Positions 41,144 through 47,950 of a stretch of DNA of 47,950 nucleotides are shown piece after piece; position 1 is the stretch's first letter, and each line of letters begins with the position of its first letter. Location of the stretch: positions 1 through 47,950 of the forward strand of contig LNEO01000146.1 in NCBI GenBank assembly GCA_001465015.1. The letters run 5' to 3'. The notes below the pieces were generated by a model, which ran no database searches, had not been told where the DNA came from, and worked only from the letters and a program-made list of their open reading frames with translations. This DNA comes from Deltaproteobacteria bacterium Ga0077539 (GTDB lineage: Bacteria > Myxococcota_A > Polyangia > Polyangiales > Ga0077539). The position numbers were made by a program, and so were the translations under genes.

Positions 41144-42531
41144 AGGTGAACGCGCTGTTGGCTCTGCGAAAGCAGGCGGATGCGCTCTATACGCGCGCGG
41201 TTCGATCGACCAACGACCGAGACCCCATCAACGTCGCGGAACTGCGGAGCGTCGAACGTGCGCTCGCGCAAGGGCGCGCGACAGTCGCGACCGTGACGGT
41301 TGAACGCGGCATCGACACCCGAGGCGATGGCCGGCCCTGGCGCTTGGGCATCCGCATCATGGACAACGGCAACGAGGACGTTCGTGGTTGCCGTCGAGCC
41401 ACGAGCGCAGCGTGGAAAGCGTTGCGCGCGGCTGGTTTGCACAGCGATCGAATGTCCGTAGTCGACGCGCGACGCGCGGTCTCGTGCCGTCCGTGGGGAA
41501 AGGCTGCGCGCGGTTCGGGTCGCAAGCTCGAGGCGTGGGAGAAGCGACACAACGAGTACGCGAAGCAACCGAGCGTGGTGAGCGCGTCGATGGACATCGA
41601 AGAGGACGCCGCGGGCGCGGTCGAGATCGCACTTCGAGCGATCACACAGAGCCTGATGAACGATGGCTATCGCGTCGAGGTGTCGCGGGCCGCGAACGTG
41701 TTCGCGCTGCCTGCGAAGACCGGGGTCGTCGAGCGGACGGCGCGCTCGAAGAAAACGCCACCGGTCGACATCCCTCCCGCGAAGCGCGAATCGAGCGGAG
41801 GAAAGAAGCGCAATTCGCACTGGGAAGCGCTGCCTCCAGGCACTCCGTACCCGTCGCCGAAAAGTGCAGCACCATGCAAGCTGAAGCACCTCGGGGCGAC
41901 AGTGCTAGGTCGCGGCGGAGGCGTCGTCACGGCGTGTGCAACACCTTCACGCGAGCGGCCGCGAGAGGGCCAGTACTGGATCGGCAACTTCGCGACGGGC
42001 CATCCGATGCGCCGAACAGTCGTCGCGCGCCGCGTTCGAAACGCAGCGACGTACGGCCAGTTCGACGCGTTCGCCGCTGTGCAGGCCGCGGAACTCGCGA
42101 AGCGGGATCGAGCGCACGTTCCATCGCCGATCGGCACGGAGTTTCCGCACCGACCCGGGACGAGCCCCTGCGATCCTGAGCATGGCGTGTGGAGCGACTG
42201 GGCCGAGGCGTACGAGACCGCGAAGGAAAAAGCCGCGATCGAAACGGAGGGCCAGGACGAGGCCGCCTACGATCGCGCCGTGCTCGACGCGATGAAGCAG
42301 CATCCGAAATTCGCGCTGTGGGACCGCACCGAGCGCGCGTGCATCGACGGGATCGAGCAGCGGCGCCGCCAGCGGGCGCCGAAGGCGGGCATGAGCATTC
42401 ACCGCGAACGCGCGCTCGAGCGCATCGCGTTCATCAACGCGGGCGGTGATCCAACGTCGAGCGACTGGACCGACCGGCTCGAGACGACGAAGGGCAAGAA
42501 GCGGAAGCTGCGCTACCACAAGGCTGCGTGA
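41140..42531 (+). CDS. Hypothetical protein downstream of the DUF3560 gene
   Basis: A 463-aa protein with ATG overlapping the DUF3560 stop (ATGA). Residues 1-195 look like a compact alpha/beta part, 200-235 is a basic linker, and 245-460 hold a segment with DCxx-like Cys (CKLKHLGATVLGRGGGVVTAC) and a helical C-terminus. No family recognised. Coupling suggests that it acts with the DUF3560 protein. Confidence 0.62.
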   Translation: MKVNALLALRKQADALYTRAVRSTNDRDPINVAELRSVERALAQGRATVATVTVERGIDTRGDGRPWRLGIRIMDNGNEDVRGCRRATSAAWKALRAAGLHSDRMSVVDARRAVSCRPWGKAARGSGRKLEAWEKRHNEYAKQPSVVSASMDIEEDAAGAVEIALRAITQSLMNDGYRVEVSRAANVFALPAKTGVVERTARSKKTPPVDIPPAKRESSGGKKRNSHWEALPPGTPYPSPKSAAPCKLKHLGATVLGRGGGVVTACATPSRERPREGQYWIGNFATGHPMRRTVVARRVRNAATYGQFDAFAAVQAAELAKRDRAHVPSPIGTEFPHRPGTSPCDPEHGVWSDWAEAYETAKEKAAIETEGQDEAAYDRAVLDAMKQHPKFALWDRTERACIDGIEQRRRQRAPKAGMSIHRERALERIAFINAGGDPTSSDWTDRLETTKGKKRKLRYHKAA

Positions 42532-42532
42532 G

Positions 42533-43135
42533 TCACTGGGCCGGCGGAACGCAGACGCCGACGCGACCGATGTTGTAGCCCTGCTCGTTCCGGCACACGT
42601 ATCCAGTTGGGCATGCGCCGGCGCTGCACGGCATAGCGCAGCCGATCCAGCGATCGGACATGTGGATCTCTACCCCACGGAGACCATTGGGCGCCATGGG
42701 GCATTCGTCGCTGCGGGCTCCGCCGAGGCACTGCAAACCGGATCCGTCAACGCTGCGTCGGCAGTACCACTGATTGAGAGTTGTCGGACCGCACGGCGCG
42801 CCTACCAGCTCTCCTTCACAGCGGTCGTACGGAGCAGTGCTCGCGAGGCGATCCGCGCACACGTCTTGTGCGCCCTCGACGTACGAACTGCTCAAGCACA
42901 TGAGAGACCTACACTGGTTGTTGTTTGAACAAGTGCTGCCGCGTTGGCCACACTGGAGGCGCTGGCAGCGCGGCGCTTCGAGGCTTGTGTTGCAGCGCAG
43001 TCCGGGGCCGCAGTCGGCGTCGTCGCCACACGGCGTATCGGTCACGCATCCCACGGCGGGAGTTCCAACGGCGACCGAGTCGGGCGCGCATGCGGCGAGA
43101 AGGGACGCGACGAGAGCGAAAACGAGGTTCTTCAT
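42533..43135 (-). CDS. Cys-rich lipoprotein
   Basis: A 200-aa lipoprotein: signal peptide with lipobox LAAC (Cys16) and many cysteines in repeated patterns (CGDDADCGPGLRC, CSNNNQCRSLMC) as in myxobacterial surface proteins. A strong ribosome binding site (AAGGAG, 7 nt before the ATG) supports the start. It lies convergent to the late operon, with its stop 1-2 nt from the previous stop. Probably a lysogenic-conversion gene. Confidence 0.82.
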   Translation of the reverse strand: MKNLVFALVASLLAACAPDSVAVGTPAVGCVTDTPCGDDADCGPGLRCNTSLEAPRCQRLQCGQRGSTCSNNNQCRSLMCLSSSYVEGAQDVCADRLASTAPYDRCEGELVGAPCGPTTLNQWYCRRSVDGSGLQCLGGARSDECPMAPNGLRGVEIHMSDRWIGCAMPCSAGACPTGYVCRNEQGYNIGRVGVCVPPAQ

Positions 43136-43501
43136 GACGTAGCTCCTTGATCGAGCGCCGCTCGAGTGCGACGCGCCGCCCGTATCGAAAGGACGTCGCG
43201 CGAGTTGCGCGGAGCGACGAATTTTTTCGTCGGTCGTGCTTCGCGAACAGAGTGACGCGCGGGCGCGAGTGCTCGTGACCGCGTCAGTTGATTGTGGAAT
43301 CCATACGGCGCGACCAACCGTGACGGTGCCAAGCACGTCACGGAGCTGCCGACGCGAAGCACCCTCCAGCTGTTCGCGCGAAGGGCCACAGACCGCCGAC
43401 GTGCAAGGTCGGCATCGACGCATCTCGTGCGACGCAACTGCCAGATCAATCACTCGATACCCCCGCGTGCCGCGACGTGCGGCGCAGGAGGATCGAGATC
43501 G
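43136..43501. other. Divergent promoter region
   Basis: 366 nt between two divergent genes. No convincing coding frame. It contains the AT-rich inverted repeat at 43215-43232. Promoters for the lipoprotein gene and for the plus-strand gene should lie here, but no clear -35/-10 pair stands out. Confidence 0.45.
43215..43232. promoter_or_regulatory. Inverted repeat CGACGAA / TTCGTCG
   Basis: A perfect 7-bp inverted repeat with a TTTT centre, the most AT-rich spot between the divergent genes. The half-site ACGAA/TTCGT is also found in the operator at 16,954, so the element's repressor may bind here too. Confidence 0.4.
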
Positions 43502-44644
43502 ATGTCTACGATTGCGCGTGTTCCTGGCCGGCTTTTGGGTGCTGCGCCGTCCGATGCGGGGGCTGTTCCCGGCTCCGATGCCGGTGCGGCAACAGCCGCC
43601 CCAACCGTTGTACGAACGCCGACACCTTCCACGACGCCGGCCGCGGGCGATTCCGTTGTCGCCGAAACAACGAACGAACGGACGCAGCGCTTCCAATTGA
43701 GCCGACTCGATCGGCTTGACGCGGGAGCGACTCCAGCGTCCGTCCGTGCAGGCGGGGCCGCCTCTTCGTCGATGAGCCGAGCTGGCGGTGCAGCGAGTGA
43801 CTCCAACGCGAACGTTGCGCGGACCGCGACGACGCAGACGACGAACGGCCTCGTCATGCCGATGGGCACAGGCCATCGACGCGGTCCGATTCAGAATCCC
43901 GCAGCCGAAGTGCAGCAGTACAGGCTGAGCACGTCGCTTGCGCAACCGTTCCCGAACTACACAACGTTGCCGTACGGCCCGCCCGTGCAGGGCGGCCGCC
44001 AAGCTCGGACGCAACCGATGATCATGCTGGTGCGAAGCGACGAGATTCGCATCGCGCCCGAGGCGGTTGGCCGTGGATTTCGGAACAACAACCCTGGTCA
44101 TCGAGCCGCTGCGAACGCCGCGGACGCGAGAACACGAATGGGCGCGCAGGACGTGGAATTCGTGCAGGGGCCGCCGGCCCTGAATTTCCCCCAGTTCGGG
44201 ACGATTCAAGAAGGCGTCGAATCGAATCGGCGAGCACTTCGAGGCTTGTTGCAGCGGCTCGTGAGCCAGCAGCATGCAGCGGGACAAGAACCGACCGTCG
44301 GGCAGTTGCTCAACATGTGGGCAGGAAACCGCCTCGATTCGCACGTCGATCACTGGCCGAACTACCGGGAGGACGCTGAAGCGCTCGGTCTTCGGCGGGA
44401 TCAGCGACTCGATATGAGTCTCGCGGACGAGGTCGAGGCCGCGATCTTTCTGACGGAGTCGGGCTTCGACCCTCGCACCGGGCGCTTTCGCATCGAGGGC
44501 GTCGAAGGGGCGACGATTGTGATTCGCCGCTCCGACCCGAACGCCCCCGACTGGGCGAAGGAGCTGATGGGCGTTCAGCGCGGCGGCACAGCACCGACCG
44601 CTGGTCAGCCCGCCGCACCGAGCTGGTGGCGCCCGAACCGCTAG
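43502..44644 (+). CDS. Lysozyme-like/P5-type structural protein
   Basis: A 380-aa protein. The first 115 residues are Ala/Thr/Pro/Gly-rich and disordered. Residues about 180-240 carry RGFRNNNPGHRAA and FPQFGTIQEGVESNRRAL, which match the RNNNPGNI ... F..y.....G pattern of phage virion-associated lysozyme-like proteins. A strong AGGAGG ribosome binding site precedes ATG 43502. With two other peptidoglycan-type proteins it suggests virion or lysis function. Confidence 0.72.
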   Translation: MSTIARVPGRLLGAAPSDAGAVPGSDAGAATAAPTVVRTPTPSTTPAAGDSVVAETTNERTQRFQLSRLDRLDAGATPASVRAGGAASSSMSRAGGAASDSNANVARTATTQTTNGLVMPMGTGHRRGPIQNPAAEVQQYRLSTSLAQPFPNYTTLPYGPPVQGGRQARTQPMIMLVRSDEIRIAPEAVGRGFRNNNPGHRAAANAADARTRMGAQDVEFVQGPPALNFPQFGTIQEGVESNRRALRGLLQRLVSQQHAAGQEPTVGQLLNMWAGNRLDSHVDHWPNYREDAEALGLRRDQRLDMSLADEVEAAIFLTESGFDPRTGRFRIEGVEGATIVIRRSDPNAPDWAKELMGVQRGGTAPTAGQPAAPSWWRPNR

Positions 44645-44654
44645 TACCGTCATC

Positions 44655-44670
44655 CGCGAGCGCTCTCGCG
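44655..44670. terminator. Candidate bidirectional terminator hairpin
   Basis: CGCGAG - CGCT - CTCGCG, a perfect 6-bp stem, between the stops of two convergent genes. There is no T-tract. Confidence 0.35.
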
Positions 44671-44733
44671 TGGCGAGTGAGCGCGAAGCGCGTCCACACC
44701 CTGCGAATCGTTTTGCTGATCGACTCGTGACGC

Positions 44734-45888
44734 TCAGTCCACGACAAGAAGTTCGTCGGCGACGCAGCCGTCGTTGGCCACGGAAAACGTCAGCGAGCAC
44801 TCGAGGCGATGCGTTGCACGTCGAACGCCGCAAATCGCGCTGCGCTTCATCTTGATCTTCTCGAAGCCCGACATGTTCGTCAGCCGACATGCGTGTGGTC
44901 GAAACGGCTCGAGCACCGTGAGGCTTTCGACGTACGGGCCGGCGTTCCACACGAACGCGTCGGTGCTTGTTCGAAACACGACTCGAACCGACTCAGAAAA
45001 CACTTCGAGCACGCCGCTCGCCAAGCGGACCGGCGGGAACGCGATCTCGCGCCCGCGGAGACTGTTGGTCCGTCGCAGGCCCCAGCACCACAACGCTGCA
45101 TCCCGTTCCGTGACGACGCACGCGTGTGTGTCTCCTGCAACGAGCGAACGAAACGGCCCGATCGCGCGGAGTTGTCGCGGGAGCTCGACGGGCGACATCG
45201 TGGTGCGCTCGCCCAACGGAAGCGCGAAGCATCGAAGTGCTCCTGAGTCGAGCATGCAGAGTTGGTGTTCGCCGCCACGGCCACCGAAGCGCACGACGGC
45301 CTGCGCGGTGTGCTGCTCGAGCGCTCGTGCGGTCTCGGGCGGAAGCCGACACATCGACGTCCAGTCATCGACCAGTTCGAGCCGCCCTCGGGGCGCCGCA
45401 CGATAGACGCCCAGGCACGGCACCGAAATCGGCTCCCGCTGCGACTGCCACGGGATCACGACGTGCGCTCGCGGTGCAAACGTGTCGACGCAGAGCACCG
45501 ACTGCGGACCGCGCACGCAGTTGTTCGCGCCCGCGTACCGAATCGAAAGCTCGGCGCCCGGTGCGTTCCCGTCGAGTCTCTCGGACACGAATCGCTGAGC
45601 GCCTCGCGCGCCGACGGGTTGCCGGAGAACGCGCGTGATTGTGCCGCGACTTCCGATGCGCCACGCAAGTGTCTCTTCGTTCGTGAGCACGTAGTCAAAC
45701 GTGCTCTCGACGCCGGCGTCGCCCGGAGGATCGAACGCTGCATCGGCGTGCGGGGTCGCAGTCGAGTCAACGATCGCGGGAGCGTGTTCACGGCGTTGCC
45801 GAGGAGTTGTGCCACACGCCCATCCGCCTGCGACGCTGCACGCGACGACGATCGTGAGGATCCGCTGTGTCCTCGCTGACGTTTGCAT
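44734..45888 (-). CDS. Secreted RCC1-like repeat protein
   Basis: A 384-aa protein with an N-terminal signal peptide (hydrophobic segment about residues 9-24 ending near WACG; not a canonical lipobox). The mature part has repeated blocks around a Cys-Val/Leu...Cys pattern (HACVVTERDAALWCWG, HQLCMLDSGALRCFAL, NNCVRGPQSVLCV) typical of degenerate RCC1-like beta-propeller repeats in myxobacteria. It is a single minus-strand gene facing the late operon. Probably a surface or secreted conversion protein. Confidence 0.72.
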   Translation of the reverse strand: MQTSARTQRILTIVVACSVAGGWACGTTPRQRREHAPAIVDSTATPHADAAFDPPGDAGVESTFDYVLTNEETLAWRIGSRGTITRVLRQPVGARGAQRFVSERLDGNAPGAELSIRYAGANNCVRGPQSVLCVDTFAPRAHVVIPWQSQREPISVPCLGVYRAAPRGRLELVDDWTSMCRLPPETARALEQHTAQAVVRFGGRGGEHQLCMLDSGALRCFALPLGERTTMSPVELPRQLRAIGPFRSLVAGDTHACVVTERDAALWCWGLRRTNSLRGREIAFPPVRLASGVLEVFSESVRVVFRTSTDAFVWNAGPYVESLTVLEPFRPHACRLTNMSGFEKIKMKRSAICGVRRATHRLECSLTFSVANDGCVADELLVVD

Positions 45889-46242
45889 CGCGCGGCTCGA
45901 GGACGAGTATCGCGTGTCGTGGGGGCTTCTGCTCGGATGCGAAGAGACGTTGCTCATGGATGTCGCCTTTGAGGACGGTCGGATCGGGCGTCGTCGCGAT
46001 GGGGTTGTGATGGTCGTACTGAGGCACGTCCGAAGCGGCATCGCTCGGCGGGCGACCAGGGTCATCTTGGTGAAGCGCGATCGGTTGCGTGGGGTTTTCC
46101 GATTTCGTGGGCGTTGGCCCGCGTGCCGCGGTGCGAGGTCCCTCTTGCTCGCGTTCGCGCCCTCGCGGGTGTGTGGCTCGCTCCCGGAGACCGCGACAGT
46201 GCGGGCGCGATCGACGTGCTCCGACGGAGTCACGCTCACGGG
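45889..46242. other. Intergenic region without clear gene
   Basis: Between two divergent genes. Long open frames are present on both strands but show no domain or codon signal that I trust. It probably holds the two promoters; an upstream TTG (46114) in frame with the next gene could extend that protein. Confidence 0.4.
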
Positions 46243-46602
46243 GTGCTCGTCACATCTCGCGTCCCCCGAGGCTTTGCAGCGCTTTCCCCCGAGCGACGAC
46301 GCGCGATCGCCGCTGAAGGTGGCCGCGCTCGGCGCAGCAGTGGCGCGCCGTACACGATCACCCGCGAGAACGCCAAAGCGTACGCGCGCCGACGCTGGGA
46401 CCTGGCTGGCTCGATCGGCGAGCTCTCGCTCGGTCGTCGCTTGGGCGTTGCACTTCAGCGCGTATCGATCGCTGAACTCGCGCGGCGCTCGACGCTCGCG
46501 CGGTCGACGATTCGTGACGCGATCGGTGGTCGGCGGATCACAAAGGCGACCGCACAGAAGCTCGATCGCGCGCTCGACGCGCTCGAAGGAGGCACGACGT
46601 GA
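46243..46602 (+). CDS. KGG-like motif plus helix-turn-helix regulator
   Basis: A 119-aa protein if translation begins at the GTG at 46243. The N-terminus (RGFAALSPERRRAIAAEGGRA) resembles the KGG/stress-induced repeat, and the C-terminus (VSIAELARRSTLARSTIRDAIGG) is an XRE-like helix-turn-helix. The start is uncertain: TTG at 46114 adds 43 residues without conserved sequence. The stop overlaps the next gene's GTG. It may regulate the terminal lysis-type genes. Confidence 0.6.
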   Translation: MLVTSRVPRGFAALSPERRRAIAAEGGRARRSSGAPYTITRENAKAYARRRWDLAGSIGELSLGRRLGVALQRVSIAELARRSTLARSTIRDAIGGRRITKATAQKLDRALDALEGGTT

Positions 46603-47540
46603 TCGATCACTTTGCATCGGGCGGTGTCATTCCGACGCTCTGGCATCCCGAAGGCATCGAAGCCGCATGGCTCGGGACGCGCGACCTCTTGCGCCGCGCG
46701 CGGCCGAACGTCGTGCAGCTGCACACGTGGCAGCCTCAGCTCGTGGCCGAAGCCGTGCGCGGGGTTCTGCCCGACGCGCAGCTCGTGTGCGGCTTCGGTG
46801 TCGACTCGATCGCGCGCGACGTGTGCAAGCTGCGCATGAGCGTCGCCGAAGGCGTTCGCGTGTTCCTTCGCCTCGGTGAACGCGCGAAGCGCGTGGGCGC
46901 GCGGGCGATCATGAACAACGCCGAGGCGAGCTGGAAGCGACCGCCCAACACAGATGAGAAGCGTCGGTTGTCCGAGCTCGTTCGAAATGCGCTCGGTGAG
47001 CTTCACGCGCGGTTCCCGGAGATCGCGCTGCTTCACACGTCGTACGACCATCCCTCGTACCACTCGACGTACAACTGGAACGACTGGTGTGGGCCGCAGT
47101 CGCCCACCGAAGAGTCGTACTTCCAGGTGTACGCCGCGCCGGGCGACGGCATGATGGCGCACCGCGGAGCGCTCCCGCGAAGGGAGGCGCGCGCGTTCGC
47201 GTCGTTCGAGGCCGCGGTGCGGGCAGGGTGGTTCGCGAAGGACGACCCGTCGACGCCCGAGCGTGAGGGCATCTGCTGGCGCCCATATTATCAAGCGCAT
47301 AGCGTCCCAGCGCGCGACACGGTGTCCAGCGCGCTGAAGCACAAGCGCGTTGCGTTGTGGGCGTTCTCGGCGCGTGCGGATCGCGACGGACGCTCGACGC
47401 TGCTCGCCCTCTGCGAGCTCGAGCGGCTCGGTCTGTGGCGTGCGGACGGACTCGAGGAGTTTCAACGCATGGCCGGGTTGGAGCCGGACAAGATCTACGG
47501 GCCCAAGACCGAACGCGCACTCGTGGGAACCCCTTCGTGA
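46599..47540 (+). CDS. Putative endolysin-like protein with C-terminal PG-binding segment
   Basis: A 313-aa protein starting with GTG at 46599. Residues about 1-210 look like a TIM-barrel hydrolase (strands ending in VVQLHTWQPQL, LVCGFGVDS, ARAIMNNAE, LLHTSYDHPS). The last 45 residues match the PG_binding_1 pattern (EEFQRMAGLEPDKIYGPKTERALVG). This domain order is typical of cell-wall-targeted phage enzymes. Enzyme class is unknown. It overlaps the genes before and after by 4 nt. Confidence 0.7.
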   Translation: MIDHFASGGVIPTLWHPEGIEAAWLGTRDLLRRARPNVVQLHTWQPQLVAEAVRGVLPDAQLVCGFGVDSIARDVCKLRMSVAEGVRVFLRLGERAKRVGARAIMNNAEASWKRPPNTDEKRRLSELVRNALGELHARFPEIALLHTSYDHPSYHSTYNWNDWCGPQSPTEESYFQVYAAPGDGMMAHRGALPRREARAFASFEAAVRAGWFAKDDPSTPEREGICWRPYYQAHSVPARDTVSSALKHKRVALWAFSARADRDGRSTLLALCELERLGLWRADGLEEFQRMAGLEPDKIYGPKTERALVGTPS

Positions 47541-47815
47541 AGGACCGCGAGCTCGAAGACGCCGCGCAGTTCGTGCTCGACCGCGTCGAGACGCTCGCCG
47601 TGTTTCGCGCGCGCGTTCGGTTCGTCGACGAGCTTCCCGCGGCGCTCGAGCGCGAGGCCGAACGCTGCCAGCTTATCTCCGACACGTTTGCATCGAAGGG
47701 CGACTACGACCGCGCGCTTCGCGAGCGCGAGGACGCCGAGGCGCTTCGAGCGCTCGCGAAATCCGTCTCGGTGCTCCTCGATCGCCGACCGCGCTCGGCC
47801 ACGGCGACGCCATGA
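47537..47815 (+). CDS. Small helical hypothetical protein
   Basis: A 92-aa Glu/Arg/Leu-rich helical protein, starting with GTG that overlaps the previous stop. The pattern (LEDAAQFVLDRVETLAVF, LEREAERCQLISDTF) suggests a helical bundle or coiled coil. No family recognised. Confidence 0.6.
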   Translation: MKDRELEDAAQFVLDRVETLAVFRARVRFVDELPAALEREAERCQLISDTFASKGDYDRALREREDAEALRALAKSVSVLLDRRPRSATATP

Positions 47816-47856
47816 GCATCATCGTCGGAGGCGTGCGCGTCGGGGTTCCACAGTAA
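47812..47856 (+). CDS. Possible 14-aa peptide
   Basis: An ATG-started frame of 14 codons that overlaps the previous gene's stop (ATGA). The coupling matches other junctions of this operon. It may be a remnant or a spurious start. Confidence 0.25.
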   Translation: MSIIVGGVRVGVPQ

Positions 47857-47922
47857 CCCATCCGTGACCTGGGGTAGTTGGGCGTCAGCCGCGGCGATAC
47901 GCGTACGAGCAGGAGAGACACC

Positions 47923-47950
47923 ATGGCTCGACGCACGATTCACGCGGCAC
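47923..47950 (+). CDS. Start of a further gene (cut by right edge)
   Basis: ATG at 47923 preceded by an AGGAGA ribosome binding site (about 6 nt spacing). Only nine codons are in the window. The operon continues to the right. Confidence 0.5.

Larger units (their letters stand above)
12956..47950. mobile_element. Integrated phage-like element in tRNA-Phe (right end not in window)
   Basis: The left end is set by the 3' end of tRNA-Phe followed by a tyrosine integrase gene oriented toward the tRNA. Phage-type regulators (repressor/Cro pair, Xis-like protein, ImmA-like protein), a toprim primase and D5 helicase, and a long late-like plus-strand operon with lytic-type proteins support an integrated virus or virus-like element. 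I searched by eye for a second copy of the tRNA 3' end (TTCGATTCCGGCTCTGGGCA) to the right and found none, so the element should extend past 47,950. No terminase, portal or tail genes were recognised. Confidence 0.82.

Noticed and set aside
45701..46879. Long plus-strand open frame of 392 codons
   Set aside because: It overlaps three better-supported genes on both strands and its composition is Arg/Ser-rich like a shadow frame.
38677..47903. GCGATACGCG before two genes (38677 and 47894)
   Set aside because: Distances to the start codons differ (about 60 and 29 nt) and only two copies exist; probably chance.

Overview
The window is about 48 kb of high-GC DNA. Codon use, the protein families present and several Cys-rich lipoproteins point to a Gram-negative bacterium of the Myxococcota (old Deltaproteobacteria). 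This is inferred from family resemblance; no database was searched. The left quarter is ordinary chromosome and the rest is an integrated genetic element.

Chromosomal part (1-12,955). In order: a Clp-like AAA+ ATPase cut by the left edge, a sterol-desaturase-type membrane hydroxylase, an aldo/keto reductase, lipoyl synthase (lipA), a three-gene 2-oxoacid dehydrogenase operon (E1 alpha, E1 beta, lipoyl E2) whose E2 is a client of LipA, then a TIGR01777-type NAD-dependent epimerase, an enolase-superfamily dipeptide epimerase, a PP2C-like phosphatase, a membrane-anchored unknown protein and tRNA-Phe(GAA) with its own promoter.

Integrated element (from the 3' end of tRNA-Phe to beyond the right edge). 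A minus-strand operon (16,705-13,411) ends in a tyrosine integrase beside the tRNA and also encodes a sigma-70-region-4 protein, a zinc-ribbon protein and a small helix-turn-helix (Xis-like) protein. A lambda-like switch follows: an XRE repressor (minus) facing a Cro-sized XRE protein (plus), with CGAAT/ATTCG inverted repeats in both the cro promoter and the integrase-operon promoter. An ImmA-like protein and a membrane-anchored HNH protein lie between these two promoters. A plus-strand early operon (19,089-25,774) encodes an RNase H fusion, a toprim-type primase and a P4/D5-type SF3 helicase whose 3' end carries iteron-like repeats. Next comes a three-gene operon that I read as an MqsR/MqsA/SecB-like toxin-antitoxin-chaperone (TAC) system.

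From 28.5 kb to the right edge is a late-type region of tightly overlapping plus-strand genes: several proteins with C-terminal membrane anchors, a transglutaminase-like protein, a Uma2-like nuclease, a 265-aa capsid candidate, beta-rich small proteins, an H1-like basic protein, at least three peptidoglycan-type proteins, a lipoprotein/membrane pair that may act in lysis, and a DUF3560 protein. Three single minus-strand genes with signal peptides interrupt it and look like lysogenic-conversion genes. I find no terminase, portal, HK97-type capsid/protease, tape measure or tail gene, and the only Walker A ATPase in the element is the D5 helicase. The element is therefore either a provirus with a non-tailed, possibly membrane-containing virion, or a satellite or plasmid-like element using another element's packaging system. 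The right attachment site is not in the window.
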